Assembly (NCBI GenBank): GCA_050692985.1
Contig: JBOGVZ010000041.1
Location: 1-19,998, forward strand
Direction: 5' to 3'
Source of the DNA: JBOGVZ01 sp050692985
GTDB lineage: Bacteria > Actinomycetota > UBA4738 > CALAEC01
DNA: 19,998 nt
Made by a program: the position numbers and the translations under genes. Each line of letters opens with the position of its first letter. The first letter of the stretch is position 1. The notes under the pieces are model-generated. The model was not told the DNA's origin and made no database searches. It saw nothing but the letters and a program-made list of their open reading frames with translations. Below, piece after piece: positions 1 through 12,520 of the stretch.

Positions 1-128
1 TCGGCCATGCCCTTCTCGGCCAGCACCTTGGTGATGGCCGCGGTCAGGGTGGTCTTGCCGTGGTCGATGTGCCCGATCGTGCCGATGTTCACGTGGGGCT
101 TGGACCGCTCGAACTTCTTCTTGCTCAT
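1..128 (-). CDS. tuf: Elongation factor Tu, N-terminal part (runs off the window)
   Basis: EF-Tu is the GTPase that delivers aminoacyl-tRNA to the ribosomal A site. Only the first 42 codons lie in the window. The translation begins MSKKKFERSKPHVNIGTIGH and continues into the P-loop GHIDHGKT followed by TLTAAITKVLAEKG, the usual EF-Tu start. The ATG at 128 has a strong AGGAGGT ribosome binding site at 139-133, four bases away, and this site overlaps the fusA stop codon, so the two genes are probably translationally coupled. It is the last visible gene of the rpsL-rpsG-fusA-tuf (str) operon. A second tuf copy ends at 19858. The P-loop carries Ile where many EF-Tu proteins have Val (GHVDHGKT), a conservative change. 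Confidence 0.96.
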   Translation of the reverse strand, partial: MSKKKFERSKPHVNIGTIGHIDHGKTTLTAAITKVLAEKGMA

Positions 129-137
129 CTGGACCTC

Positions 138-2276
<2,139 letters not shown>

Positions 2277-2291
2277 CTCCATCTTCCTCGC

Positions 2292-2316
2292 GGGTGTGGC
2301 CATCAGCGCCACACCC
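2292..2316 (-). promoter_or_regulatory. Perfect hairpin in the rpsG-fusA intercistronic gap
   Basis: A 9-bp perfect inverted repeat, GGGTGTGGC (2308-2316 read on the minus strand) and GCCACACCC (2292-2300), with a 7-base loop, lies just upstream of the fusA ribosome binding site and start at 2276. The RNA hairpin could tune fusA translation or mark an RNA processing point in the str operon. The classical S7 autoregulatory site in E. coli lies between rpsL and rpsG, not here, so any link to S7 is only inference. Confidence 0.5.
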
Positions 2317-2340
2317 CCATCGGTTCGGTCTCGATCACCG

Positions 2341-2811
2341 CTACCACCGGTAGTGAGCGAACGCCTTGTTCGCCTCGGCCATCTTGTGGAGGTCCTCGCG
2401 GCGCTTCACGGCGCCGCCCTGGCCCGTGGAGGCGTCCATGATCTCCTCCACCAGCCGCTCGGCCACGGTGGGCTCCCGCCGCTGCCGCGCGTAGTTCACC
2501 AGCCACCGCAGCGCCAGCGTGGTCCCCCGCCCGGGCCGAACCTCCACCGGCACCTGGTACGTCGCCCCTCCCACCCGCCGGGAGCGCACCTCCAGCAGCG
2601 GCCGGGCGCTCTCCACGGCCTTCTTCAGGGTGATGACCGGGTCGTTCGCGGTCCGCTCGCTGATCTGGTCCAGGGCCTTGTAGACCACCCGCTCGGCCAG
2701 GGTCTTCTTGCCGGAGAGCATCACCTTGTTGATGAGCTGGGTGACCAGCACGTTCTGGTAGATCGGGTCGGGCTCGACCTCCCGTCTTGACGCAGCACCT
2801 CGCCTCGGCAT
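2341..2811 (-). CDS. rpsG: 30S ribosomal protein S7
   Basis: S7 is a primary 16S rRNA-binding protein that nucleates the 30S head and sits near the E site. The 156-residue product has the canonical length. It begins MPRRGAASRREVEPDPIYQN and contains the conserved stretch LINKVMLSGKKTLAERVVYKAL and the C-terminal MAEANKAFAHYRW. The ATG at 2811 has an AGGGGAAG-type site upstream. It lies 21 bases downstream of rpsL in the str operon and is followed by a 64-base gap with a hairpin before fusA. The stop is TAG. Confidence 0.97.
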   Translation of the reverse strand: MPRRGAASRREVEPDPIYQNVLVTQLINKVMLSGKKTLAERVVYKALDQISERTANDPVITLKKAVESARPLLEVRSRRVGGATYQVPVEVRPGRGTTLALRWLVNYARQRREPTVAERLVEEIMDASTGQGGAVKRREDLHKMAEANKAFAHYRW

Positions 2812-2832
2812 CGCTTCTTCCCCTGGCCTTCC

Positions 2833-3204
2833 CTACGCCGACTTCTTGGCCCCGTACTTCGACCGGGCCTTCTTGCGGTCGGAGACCCCGGCGGTGTCCA
2901 GGGTCGCCCGGATGACCTTGTAGCGGACACCCGGGAGGTCCTTCACCCGGCCGCCCCGGACCAGGACGATGGAGTGCTCCTGGAGGTTGTGGCCGATGCC
3001 GGGGATGTAGGCGGTGACCTCGATGCCGCTGGTCAGGCGGATGCGGGCGACCTTCCGAAGGGCCGAGTTCGGCTTCTTCGGGGTCGTGGTGTACACGCGG
3101 GTGCAGACCCCACGGCGCTGCGGAGAGCCCCGGAGCGCGGGGCTCTTCGTCTTGCCGTGGGGCGACCGGCGCCCCTTCCTGACCAGCTGCTGGGTCGTAG
3201 GCAT
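2833..3204 (-). CDS. rpsL: 30S ribosomal protein S12
   Basis: S12 lies at the decoding centre and controls reading accuracy. The protein is 123 residues, the usual length, with the conserved segments TTTPKKPNSALRK and GGRVKDLPGVRYK. The two lysines whose mutation gives streptomycin resistance in other bacteria (K43 and K88 in mycobacterial numbering) are both present, so the sequence is of the streptomycin-sensitive type. The aspartate that is methylthiolated in E. coli is also present in KDLPG. It starts at ATG 3204 with a modest AGGA just upstream. It is the first gene of the str operon, behind a 5' leader of about 120 bases and a strong promoter at 3331-3357. Confidence 0.97.
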   Translation of the reverse strand: MPTTQQLVRKGRRSPHGKTKSPALRGSPQRRGVCTRVYTTTPKKPNSALRKVARIRLTSGIEVTAYIPGIGHNLQEHSIVLVRGGRVKDLPGVRYKVIRATLDTAGVSDRKKARSKYGAKKSA

Positions 3205-3330
3205 AGTCCTGTCTTCGTCAAGTCGTCATCCCTGTCCGCGGCACCGGACAGACGGCGCACGCGCTGCCCGTCGGTCCCCCGGATTGCATGGTGAACGGGT
3301 GGCCACAAGAGCCTGACCACGAACGGTCAC

Positions 3331-3357
3331 AGTATAGCGAACCCGCAGGCGTGTCAA
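3331..3357 (-). promoter_or_regulatory. Sigma-70-type promoter of the rpsL-rpsG-fusA-tuf operon
   Basis: Read on the minus strand, a perfect -35 TTGACA (3357-3352) is followed after 15 bases by TATACT (3336-3331). The spacer is short, but shifting the -35 by one base gives TTTGAC with 16 bases. Transcription would start near 3325, giving a leader of about 120 bases before the rpsL ATG. The leader contains a small 6-bp stem, CTGTCC/GGACAG, shortly before the start. The promoter lies in the 273-base gap between rpoC and rpsL, so the str operon can be transcribed independently of rpoBC. Confidence 0.7.
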
Positions 3358-3429
3358 AGGCGCCACCGGAGCAAGCCGACGGCGTCTCCGCCACGGGCCG
3401 GGGGGCGCAGGCCACCACGCATGGACGAA

Positions 3430-3454
3430 CGCCCCGGCCGGTGGGGCCGGGGCG
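3430..3454 (-). terminator. Strong GC hairpin after rpoC, probable terminator
   Basis: A perfect 10-bp stem, CGCCCCGGCC / GGCCGGGGCG, with a 5-base loop begins about 25 bases after the rpoC stop. It is followed on the minus strand by GTTCGTCC, which is only weakly T-rich, as is common for actinobacterial terminators. It separates rpoBC from the rpsL promoter. Confidence 0.65.
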
Positions 3455-3478
3455 CCGTTTGCTCGGATCTCGCTCGGG

Positions 3479-6013
<2,535 letters not shown>

Positions 6014-6019
6014 GAACGG

Positions 6020-7378
<1,359 letters not shown>

Positions 7379-7409
7379 CCTATTCCTCCCCCCGTTTCCT
7401 CCCTCAGTG

Positions 7410-7496
7410 CGCCGCCTTCGGCGGCGTCCTTCGGCCAGGGGGACTGCAGCAGCCTGATCCGCTCCGCTGCGCTTCGCGGGGCTGCTGCCCCCCTGG
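7410..7496 (-). promoter_or_regulatory. Structured rpoB-rpoC intercistronic RNA (two stem-loops)
   Basis: The gap between rpoB and rpoC (7379-7520) holds two inverted repeats. The larger pairs 7480-7496 with 7435-7454: two 8-bp helices (CCAGGGGG and CAGCAGCC with their complements) separated by a small internal loop, around a 25-base loop. The second is a 7-bp CGCCGCC/GGCGGCG stem with a 3-base loop at 7410-7426, about 30 bases before the rpoC start. No T-run follows either, so they look more like processing or stability elements than terminators. Confidence 0.55.
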
Positions 7497-7520
7497 ACCC
7501 CCGCTCCGTCCTGTTGGCGC

Positions 7521-10500
7521 TCACTCGAACTCCGCCCCGGCCGGCTCGCGGCGGGACAGGTCGATGCCCAGCTCCTCCGCCGCGCGGAACACGTCCTCGT
7601 CGGTCTCCTTCATCTCGATCTCCTTGCCCTCCGCGGACAGGACCTCCACGTTGAGGGCCAGGGACTGCATCTCCTTGATCAGGACCTTGAAGGACTCGGG
7701 GATCCCCGGCTCGGGGATGTTCTCGCCCTTGACGATGGCCTCGTACACCTTCACCCGGCCCAGCACGTCGTCCGACTTGATCGTGAGCAGCTCCTGGAGC
7801 GCGTACGAGGCGCCGTACGCCTCCAGGGCCCACACCTCCATCTCGCCGAACCGCTGTCCGCCGAACTGGGCCTTCCCGCCCAGGGGCTGCTGGGTGATCA
7901 TCGAGTACGGGCCGGTGGACCGGGCGTGGATCTTGTCGTCCACCAGGTGGAGCAGCTTCATGATGTAGATGTAGCCGATGGTCACCGGCGTCTCGAACGG
8001 CTCCCCGCTCCGTCCGTCGAACAGCATGGCCTGGCCGTGCTCGTCGATGAGGCTCTGGCCGTCGCCGTTCGGGTTCGCCGTGGCCAGGGCTTCCTTGATC
8101 TCGTCCTCCCGGGCCCCGTCGAACACCGGCGTGGACACCCACACCGGACCGTCCTGGACCTTGCCCTTCACCTTGAACCCGGCCCTGGCCGCCCATCCCA
8201 CGTGGGTCTCAAGCACCTGTCCCAGGTTCATCCGGGACGGGACGCCCAGGGGGTTCAGGATGATGTCCACCGAGGTGCCGTCCGGCAGGAACGGCATGTC
8301 GGACTCCGGCAGGATCTTGGCGATGACGCCCTTGTTCCCGTGGCGGCCGGCCAGCTTGTCCCCGTCGGAGATCTTCCGCTTCTGGGCGATGTACACCCGG
8401 ACCAGCTCGTTGACGCCCGGGGGCAGCTCGTCGCCGACGTCCAAGGAGAACACCCGGACCCCGATGACCTTCCCCGACTCGCCGTGCGGCACCTTCAGGG
8501 AGGTGTCCCGGACCTCCCGGGCCTTCTCCCCGAAGATGGCCCGCAGGAGCCGCTCCTCCGGGGTGAGCTCGGTCTCGCCCTTGGGGGTGACCTTGCCCAC
8601 CAGGTAGTCGCCGGGGCTCACCTCGGCTCCGATCCGGACGATCCCCCGCTCGTCGAGGTCCTTGAGGATCTCCTCGGACACGTTGGGGATGTCCCGGGTG
8701 ATCTCCTCGGCACCCAGCTTGGTGTCGCGGGCGTCGACCTCGTGCTCCTCGATGTGGATCGAGGTGAGGACGTCTTCGGTCACCAGGCGCTCGGAGATGA
8801 CGATGGCATCCTCGTAGTTGTGGCCCTCCCAGGGCATGAACGCCACCAGCAGGTTCCGACCCAGGGCCAGCTCGCCGTGGTCCGTGGACGGGCCGTCGGC
8901 GATGACCTCGCCGCGCTTGACCCGCTGCCCGGCCCGGACGACCGGCTTGTGGTTGATGCAGGTGCCCTGGTTCGACCGGCGGAACTTCTGGAGCCGGTAC
9001 CGGGCCAAGTTGCCGTCGTTCTCCCGGACCACGATCTCGTCCGCGGAGACCGAGTCCGCGGTCCCGGCCTTCTCGGCCAGGATCACGTCGCCGGCGTCGA
9101 TGGCGGCCCGGAACTCGACGCCCGTGCCGATCAGGGGCGCCTCGGACCGCAGCAGCGGCACGGCCTGGCGCTGCATGTTCGCGCCCATCAGGGCCCGGTT
9201 GGCGTCGTCGTGCTCGAGGAAGGGGATCAGGGACGCCGCCACCGACACGATCTGCTTCGGCGAGACGTCCATGTAGTCGACCTCGTCCGCCGGCACGTAG
9301 TCCACCTCGCCCCCCTTGCGACGGACCAGCACCCGTTCCGAGCTGAAGCGGCCGCGCGAGTCCAGCTCGGCGTTGGCCTGGGCGATGACGTGCTTGTCCT
9401 CCTCATCGGCGGTGAGGTAGTCGATCTGGTCGGTGACCCGCCCGTTCGTGACCTTGCGGTACGGCGTCTCCACGAAGCCCAGGTCGTTGATGCGTCCGAA
9501 GGTGGACAGCGAGCCGATCAGGCCGATGTTCGGCCCCTCCGGCGTCTCGATCGGGCACATCCGCCCGTAGTGGGAGGGGTGCACGTCGCGGACCTCGAAC
9601 CCGGCCCGCTCCCTGGACAGCCCGCCGGGGCCCAGCGCCGACAGCCTGCGCTTGTGGGTCAGGCCGGCCAGCGGGTTGGTCTGGTCCATGAACTGGGACA
9701 GCTGAGAGGTCCCGAAGAACTCCTTGATCGCTCCCACCACCGGCCGGATGTTGATGAGGGTCTGGGGCGTGATGGCCTCCACGTCCTGGGTGGTCATCCG
9801 CTCGCGGACCACGCGCTCCATCCGGGACAGGCCGATCCGGACCTGGTTCTGGATCAGCTCCCCGACCGAGCGGAGCCGCCGGTTGCCGAAGTGGTCGATG
9901 TCGTCGACCTCGTAGCCCTCCTCGCCCGCGTGCAGCCTGACCAGGTACCGCACCGTCTTGGCGATGTCCTCGTAGGTGAGCATGGGCTTCTCCTTGGGCC
10001 CCGCCTTCTCCCCCGTCTGGGGGTTGGCGAACACCCGCCACCGGGGCTGCTCGTGGTCCCGCTTGTCAGGGTTGTCGAGCTCCCGCATGGCGTCCAGCCG
10101 GGCCTTGAGCTGGCGCTTCAGCAGGTCGTCCACCTCACCGAGCTTCTTGTTGACCTTGTAGCGGCCCACCCGGGCCAGGTCGTAGCGCTTGCCGTTGAAG
10201 AAGAGGCTCTCCAGGAGGTTCTTCGCCGACTCGGCGGTGGGGGGCTCCCCGGGACGGAGCTTGCGGTAGATGTCCTCGAGGGCCTCCTCCTGAGAGGTGA
10301 AGTGGTCCTTCTCCAGGGTCAGCTTGATCGTCTCGGCATCGTCGAACAGCGCCAGGATGTCCTCGTCGGTCCACCCCAGCGCCTTCAGGAGCGTGGTCAC
10401 GTTCTGGCGGCGCTTGCGGTCGATGCGGACGCCCACGGTGTCCCGCTTGTCGACGTCGAACTCCAGCCACGCCCCCCGCGCCGGGATGATCTTGGCGATG

Positions 10501-10964
10501 TAGACCTCCTTGTCGGCGGTCTTGTCGAGGGTGCGGTCGAAGTACACCCCCGGGGAGCGAACCAGCTGGGAGACCACCACCCGCTCGGTGCCGTTGATGA
10601 TGAAGGTGCCCTTGTCCGTCATCATGGGGAAGTTGCCCATGAAGACGTCCTGCTCCTTGATCTCCCCGGTCTCCTTGTTGATGAAGGCGGCCTCGACGTG
10701 CAGCGGGGCGTCGTAGGTCAGGTCCTTGTCCCGGCACTCCTCGGCGGTGTGGTTGATCTCCTTGAAGTAGTGCTTGCCGAACAGCAGCTGGTAGTTCTCG
10801 GTGTAGTCCTCGATCGGGCTGATCTCGCGGAACACGTCGCCCAGCCCCTGTTCCAGGAGCCAGTCGAAGGAGTCCCGCTGGATCCCCACGAGATCGGGAA
10901 GCGGGAGGACCTCCTCCAGCTTGCTGAAGGACATGCGCTCACGACCGGCAACGGCTTCAGGCAA
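7521..10964 (-). CDS. rpoB: RNA polymerase beta subunit
   Basis: Beta forms, with beta', the catalytic core of RNA polymerase and is the rifampicin target. The frame encodes 1147 residues, typical for actinobacteria. Clear landmarks are the rifampicin region GTSQLSQFMDQTNPLAGLTH followed by KRRLSALGPGGLSRERAG, then PIETPEGPNIGLIGSL, GRNLLVAFMPWEGHNYEDAI and the C-terminal FGGQRFGEMEVWALEAYGA. The TTG at 10964 is preceded at 6 bases by a G-rich AGGGGGGG site. The ATG at 10934 (MSFSKLEEVLPLPDLV) is an alternative with a weaker site. Relative to M. tuberculosis, the rifampicin region has Thr at E. coli position 518 (usually Asn) and Ala at 522 (usually Ser). It has its own promoter at 11033-11061. 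The stop is TGA. Confidence 0.97.
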   Translation of the reverse strand: MPEAVAGRERMSFSKLEEVLPLPDLVGIQRDSFDWLLEQGLGDVFREISPIEDYTENYQLLFGKHYFKEINHTAEECRDKDLTYDAPLHVEAAFINKETGEIKEQDVFMGNFPMMTDKGTFIINGTERVVVSQLVRSPGVYFDRTLDKTADKEVYIAKIIPARGAWLEFDVDKRDTVGVRIDRKRRQNVTTLLKALGWTDEDILALFDDAETIKLTLEKDHFTSQEEALEDIYRKLRPGEPPTAESAKNLLESLFFNGKRYDLARVGRYKVNKKLGEVDDLLKRQLKARLDAMRELDNPDKRDHEQPRWRVFANPQTGEKAGPKEKPMLTYEDIAKTVRYLVRLHAGEEGYEVDDIDHFGNRRLRSVGELIQNQVRIGLSRMERVVRERMTTQDVEAITPQTLINIRPVVGAIKEFFGTSQLSQFMDQTNPLAGLTHKRRLSALGPGGLSRERAGFEVRDVHPSHYGRMCPIETPEGPNIGLIGSLSTFGRINDLGFVETPYRKVTNGRVTDQIDYLTADEEDKHVIAQANAELDSRGRFSSERVLVRRKGGEVDYVPADEVDYMDVSPKQIVSVAASLIPFLEHDDANRALMGANMQRQAVPLLRSEAPLIGTGVEFRAAIDAGDVILAEKAGTADSVSADEIVVRENDGNLARYRLQKFRRSNQGTCINHKPVVRAGQRVKRGEVIADGPSTDHGELALGRNLLVAFMPWEGHNYEDAIVISERLVTEDVLTSIHIEEHEVDARDTKLGAEEITRDIPNVSEEILKDLDERGIVRIGAEVSPGDYLVGKVTPKGETELTPEERLLRAIFGEKAREVRDTSLKVPHGESGKVIGVRVFSLDVGDELPPGVNELVRVYIAQKRKISDGDKLAGRHGNKGVIAKILPESDMPFLPDGTSVDIILNPLGVPSRMNLGQVLETHVGWAARAGFKVKGKVQDGPVWVSTPVFDGAREDEIKEALATANPNGDGQSLIDEHGQAMLFDGRSGEPFETPVTIGYIYIMKLLHLVDDKIHARSTGPYSMITQQPLGGKAQFGGQRFGEMEVWALEAYGASYALQELLTIKSDDVLGRVKVYEAIVKGENIPEPGIPESFKVLIKEMQSLALNVEVLSAEGKEIEMKETDEDVFRAAEELGIDLSRREPAGAEFE

Positions 10965-10989
10965 AAGAAACCCCCCCTAGGGAATGACA

Positions 10990-11010
10990 CGCGTGGAACT
11001 ACGGCACGCG
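10990..11010 (-). promoter_or_regulatory. Small hairpin in the rpoB leader
   Basis: A perfect 6-bp stem CGCGTG/CACGCG with a 9-base loop lies in the predicted rpoB 5' leader, about 26 bases upstream of the TTG start at 10964. It would be part of any transcript started at the TATACT box at 11038-11033. A role in rpoB translation or mRNA stability is only inferred. Confidence 0.35.
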
Positions 11011-11032
11011 GGAGACGGCACGGCAACTGGTC

Positions 11033-11061
11033 AGTATAGGTCCTGACACCGTGGATGACAA
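11033..11061 (-). promoter_or_regulatory. rpoB-rpoC promoter
   Basis: On the minus strand TTGTCA (11061-11056) is followed after exactly 17 bases by TATACT (11038-11033), a near-consensus housekeeping promoter. Transcription would start near 11027, giving a leader of about 60 bases before the rpoB start. The -35 box lies inside the loop of a perfect 10-bp inverted repeat (11045-11075), whose left arm occupies part of the -35/-10 spacer. Confidence 0.7.
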
Positions 11062-11075
11062 CCCCCCACGGTGTC
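11045..11075 (-). terminator. 10-bp inverted repeat after rplL, attenuator and/or operator
   Basis: GACACCGTGG and its exact complement flank an 11-base loop, 20 bases after the rplL stop. As RNA it is a stable hairpin that could stop or pause rplJL transcripts, similar in position to the rplL-rpoB attenuator of E. coli. No T-run follows, so termination may be partial. As DNA it encloses the -35 box of the rpoB promoter, so it could also bind a dimeric regulator. Confidence 0.55.
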
Positions 11076-11094
11076 CGGATATTCCGGCCGGCGC

Positions 11095-11493
11095 CTACTT
11101 GACCTCGACGGCTCCGCCCGCGGCCTCGACCTTCTCCTTGGCCTGGTCGGCCTGCTCCTTGGTGACCTTCTCCAGGACCGGCTTCGGGGCGCTATCGACC
11201 AGGTCCTTGGCCTCCTTGAGGCCCAGGTTCGTCAGCGCCCGGACCTCCTTGATCACCTGGATCTTCTTGTCGCCGGCCGAGGTCAGGATCACGTCGAACT
11301 CGGTCTGCTCCTCGGCCTCGGGCGCCGCCTCCGCGGCGGCTCCCGCGCCGGGGGCGGCCGCTGGCGCGGCCATGGCCGCGGCCTCGACCTCGAAGGTCTC
11401 CTCGAACTTCTTGATGAACTCCGACAGCTCCAGGAGGTTCATCTCCTTGAAGGCGTCGAGGAGGTCACCTGTGGAAAGCTTGGCCTTGGCCAT
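11095..11493 (-). CDS. rplL: 50S ribosomal protein L7/L12
   Basis: L12 dimers form the flexible ribosomal stalk that recruits translation GTPases. The product has 132 residues. Its N-terminal dimerisation domain (LSTGDLLDAFKEMNLLELSEFIKKFEETF) is followed by an Ala-rich hinge (about 37-62) and the globular domain (TEFDVILTSAGDKKIQVIKEVR...LGLKEAKDLVDSAPKPVLEKV). The ATG at 11493 has GGAGG upstream, and this site overlaps the rplJ stop codon region, leaving no gap and implying coupling with rplJ. A perfect hairpin follows the TAG stop. Confidence 0.97.
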   Translation of the reverse strand: MAKAKLSTGDLLDAFKEMNLLELSEFIKKFEETFEVEAAAMAAPAAAPGAGAAAEAAPEAEEQTEFDVILTSAGDKKIQVIKEVRALTNLGLKEAKDLVDSAPKPVLEKVTKEQADQAKEKVEAAGGAVEVK

Positions 11494-12300
11494 CTACGCT
11501 CCTCCTTCGGTTGGTTCCGTCTCGGTCCCTGCCTGTGCTGCCCCGGCAGGCGCTTCCGGCTCCTCGGCCGGGGCTTCCGGCTCCGGTCCCGGCTCGGTCC
11601 CGGTCTCGGCGGGCTCCTCGGCCGGGGCCTCCGGCTGGGGTCGCGGCTCCGTCTCGGTCTCGGCCGGCCCGGGGGCGCCCTCCGCCGGGGCCTCGGGCAT
11701 CTCCGCCGGGCGCTCGTCCTCCGCGGCCGAAGGCTCCTCCGACGGCTCCCCCGCCGCCGCCTCCACCGGTTCTGCGGCGGGCTCCTCGGGGAGCTTGTCC
11801 GCCAGGGCCTGGAGCGCCAGGAGGAACCTCGCCTGGAGGGCCTGGAACATCCACGCCGCCCGGGAGAGCTGCACCTTGCCCAGGCCGGCGATCCTGGCCA
11901 GCATGACTTCCCGGGACTCCAGGGCGGCCAGCTCCCGGATCTGGTCGGCCGAGAGGATCCTCCCCTCGGCGAAGCCTCCCCGCACCTCCAGCACCGGGAG
12001 GCGGCGGGACTCCTCGACCAGGCGCTTCGTCCCGGCCACGGGGTCGCCCAGGATGAACGCGATCGCGGTGGGGCCGTCCACGAACTCGGCCAGGCCCTCC
12101 AGCCCGGCCTCCTTCACCGCCAGCTTGGTCAGGGTGTTCTTGACGATCGAGAACCGCGCGTCGACCTGGGCCAGGGCCGCCCGCAGCTCGGCGGCGTCCT
12201 TCACGGACAGGCCGCGGTAGTCCGTCAGCACGGCCGCGCTGGCGGCAGACAGCCGCTCGGCCAGCCCCCGGACCCTCTCTTCCTTCTCCGCTCTCGGCAC
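11494..12300 (-). CDS. rplJ: 50S ribosomal protein L10 with a long acidic C-terminal tail
   Basis: L10 anchors L12 dimers to the stalk base and, as L10(L12)n, represses its own operon in studied bacteria. The GTG start at 12300 (VPRAEKEERVRGLAERLS) has GGAGG 7 bases upstream, and longer frames would run through the leader RNA. Residues 1-170 form the normal L10, with TDYRGLSVKDAAELR and RFSIVKNTLTKLAVKEAG, ending in the L12-binding helix (about 140-170). Residues 171-268 are an added Pro/Glu/Ala-rich acidic tail, so the protein is about 95 residues longer than usual. Part of the tail is a direct repeat of 18 residues (54 bases, 11558-11611 and 11612-11665). The tail's function is unknown. Confidence 0.95.
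   Translation of the reverse strand: MPRAEKEERVRGLAERLSAASAAVLTDYRGLSVKDAAELRAALAQVDARFSIVKNTLTKLAVKEAGLEGLAEFVDGPTAIAFILGDPVAGTKRLVEESRRLPVLEVRGGFAEGRILSADQIRELAALESREVMLARIAGLGKVQLSRAAWMFQALQARFLLALQALADKLPEEPAAEPVEAAAGEPSEEPSAAEDERPAEMPEAPAEGAPGPAETETEPRPQPEAPAEEPAETGTEPGPEPEAPAEEPEAPAGAAQAGTETEPTEGGA
11558..11665 (-). repeat. 54-bp tandem repeat in the rplJ tail
   Basis: Two adjacent 54-base units with several mismatches encode related 18-residue segments (TETEPRPQPEAPAEEPAE and TGTEPGPEPEAPAEEPEA). The period is a multiple of three, so copy changes would keep the L10 frame. Confidence 0.75.
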
Positions 12301-12315
12301 CCTCGGTCCTCCACG

Positions 12316-12341
12316 AAAAAAGCGCCTCCGCAGCGAGGCAC
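12316..12341 (-). terminator. Intrinsic terminator (attenuator) in front of rplJ
   Basis: On the minus strand GTGCCTC (12341-12335), loop GCTGCG, GAGGCGC (12328-12322) form a 7-bp stem with one G-U pair, followed directly by six T (12321-12316). It ends about 3 bases before the rplJ ribosome binding site GGAGG (12312-12308). Its 5' arm is shared with an alternative upstream hairpin at 12335-12360. Confidence 0.75.
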
Positions 12342-12414
12342 GCGAAGACGCGTCTGCCTCGGCAGGTACCCCGGTCCCGGGGATTACGCGCTGTGCGCCC
12401 CTGCGGTCTGCGGC
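12322..12414 (-). ncRNA. L10 leader with mutually exclusive antiterminator and terminator
   Basis: The 220-base rplA-rplJ gap holds an RNA leader. The segments GACCGCAGG (12408-12400) and CCTGCCGAGGC (near 12366-12356) resemble the conserved L10-binding leader known from other bacteria and can pair GCAGG/CCTGC. Next comes a hairpin at 12360-12335: GAGGCA, a 2-base bulge, CGCG, loop TCTT, CGCG, TGCCTC. Its 3' arm is also the 5' arm of the terminator at 12341-12316, so the two cannot form together. This is the layout of attenuation, as reported for the B. subtilis rplJL leader, with L10-L12 binding expected to favour the terminator. A weak -10-like TATCAT (12426-12421) could start this transcript near 12414. 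Confidence 0.7.
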
Positions 12415-12520
12415 CTCCCAATGATACGGCATCGCGGGTGGTGGCGAAGGAAGGCCATCGGACAGAACGCGTCACGGGACCGCAACGGCGAGGCGGGAGC
12501 GATCCCCGAAGGCCGCCCGG

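Noticed and set aside
12301..12432. Longer L10 start at ATG 12432
   Set aside because: It would run through the leader RNA and terminator. GTG 12300 has GGAGG at the correct distance and matches the family N-terminus.
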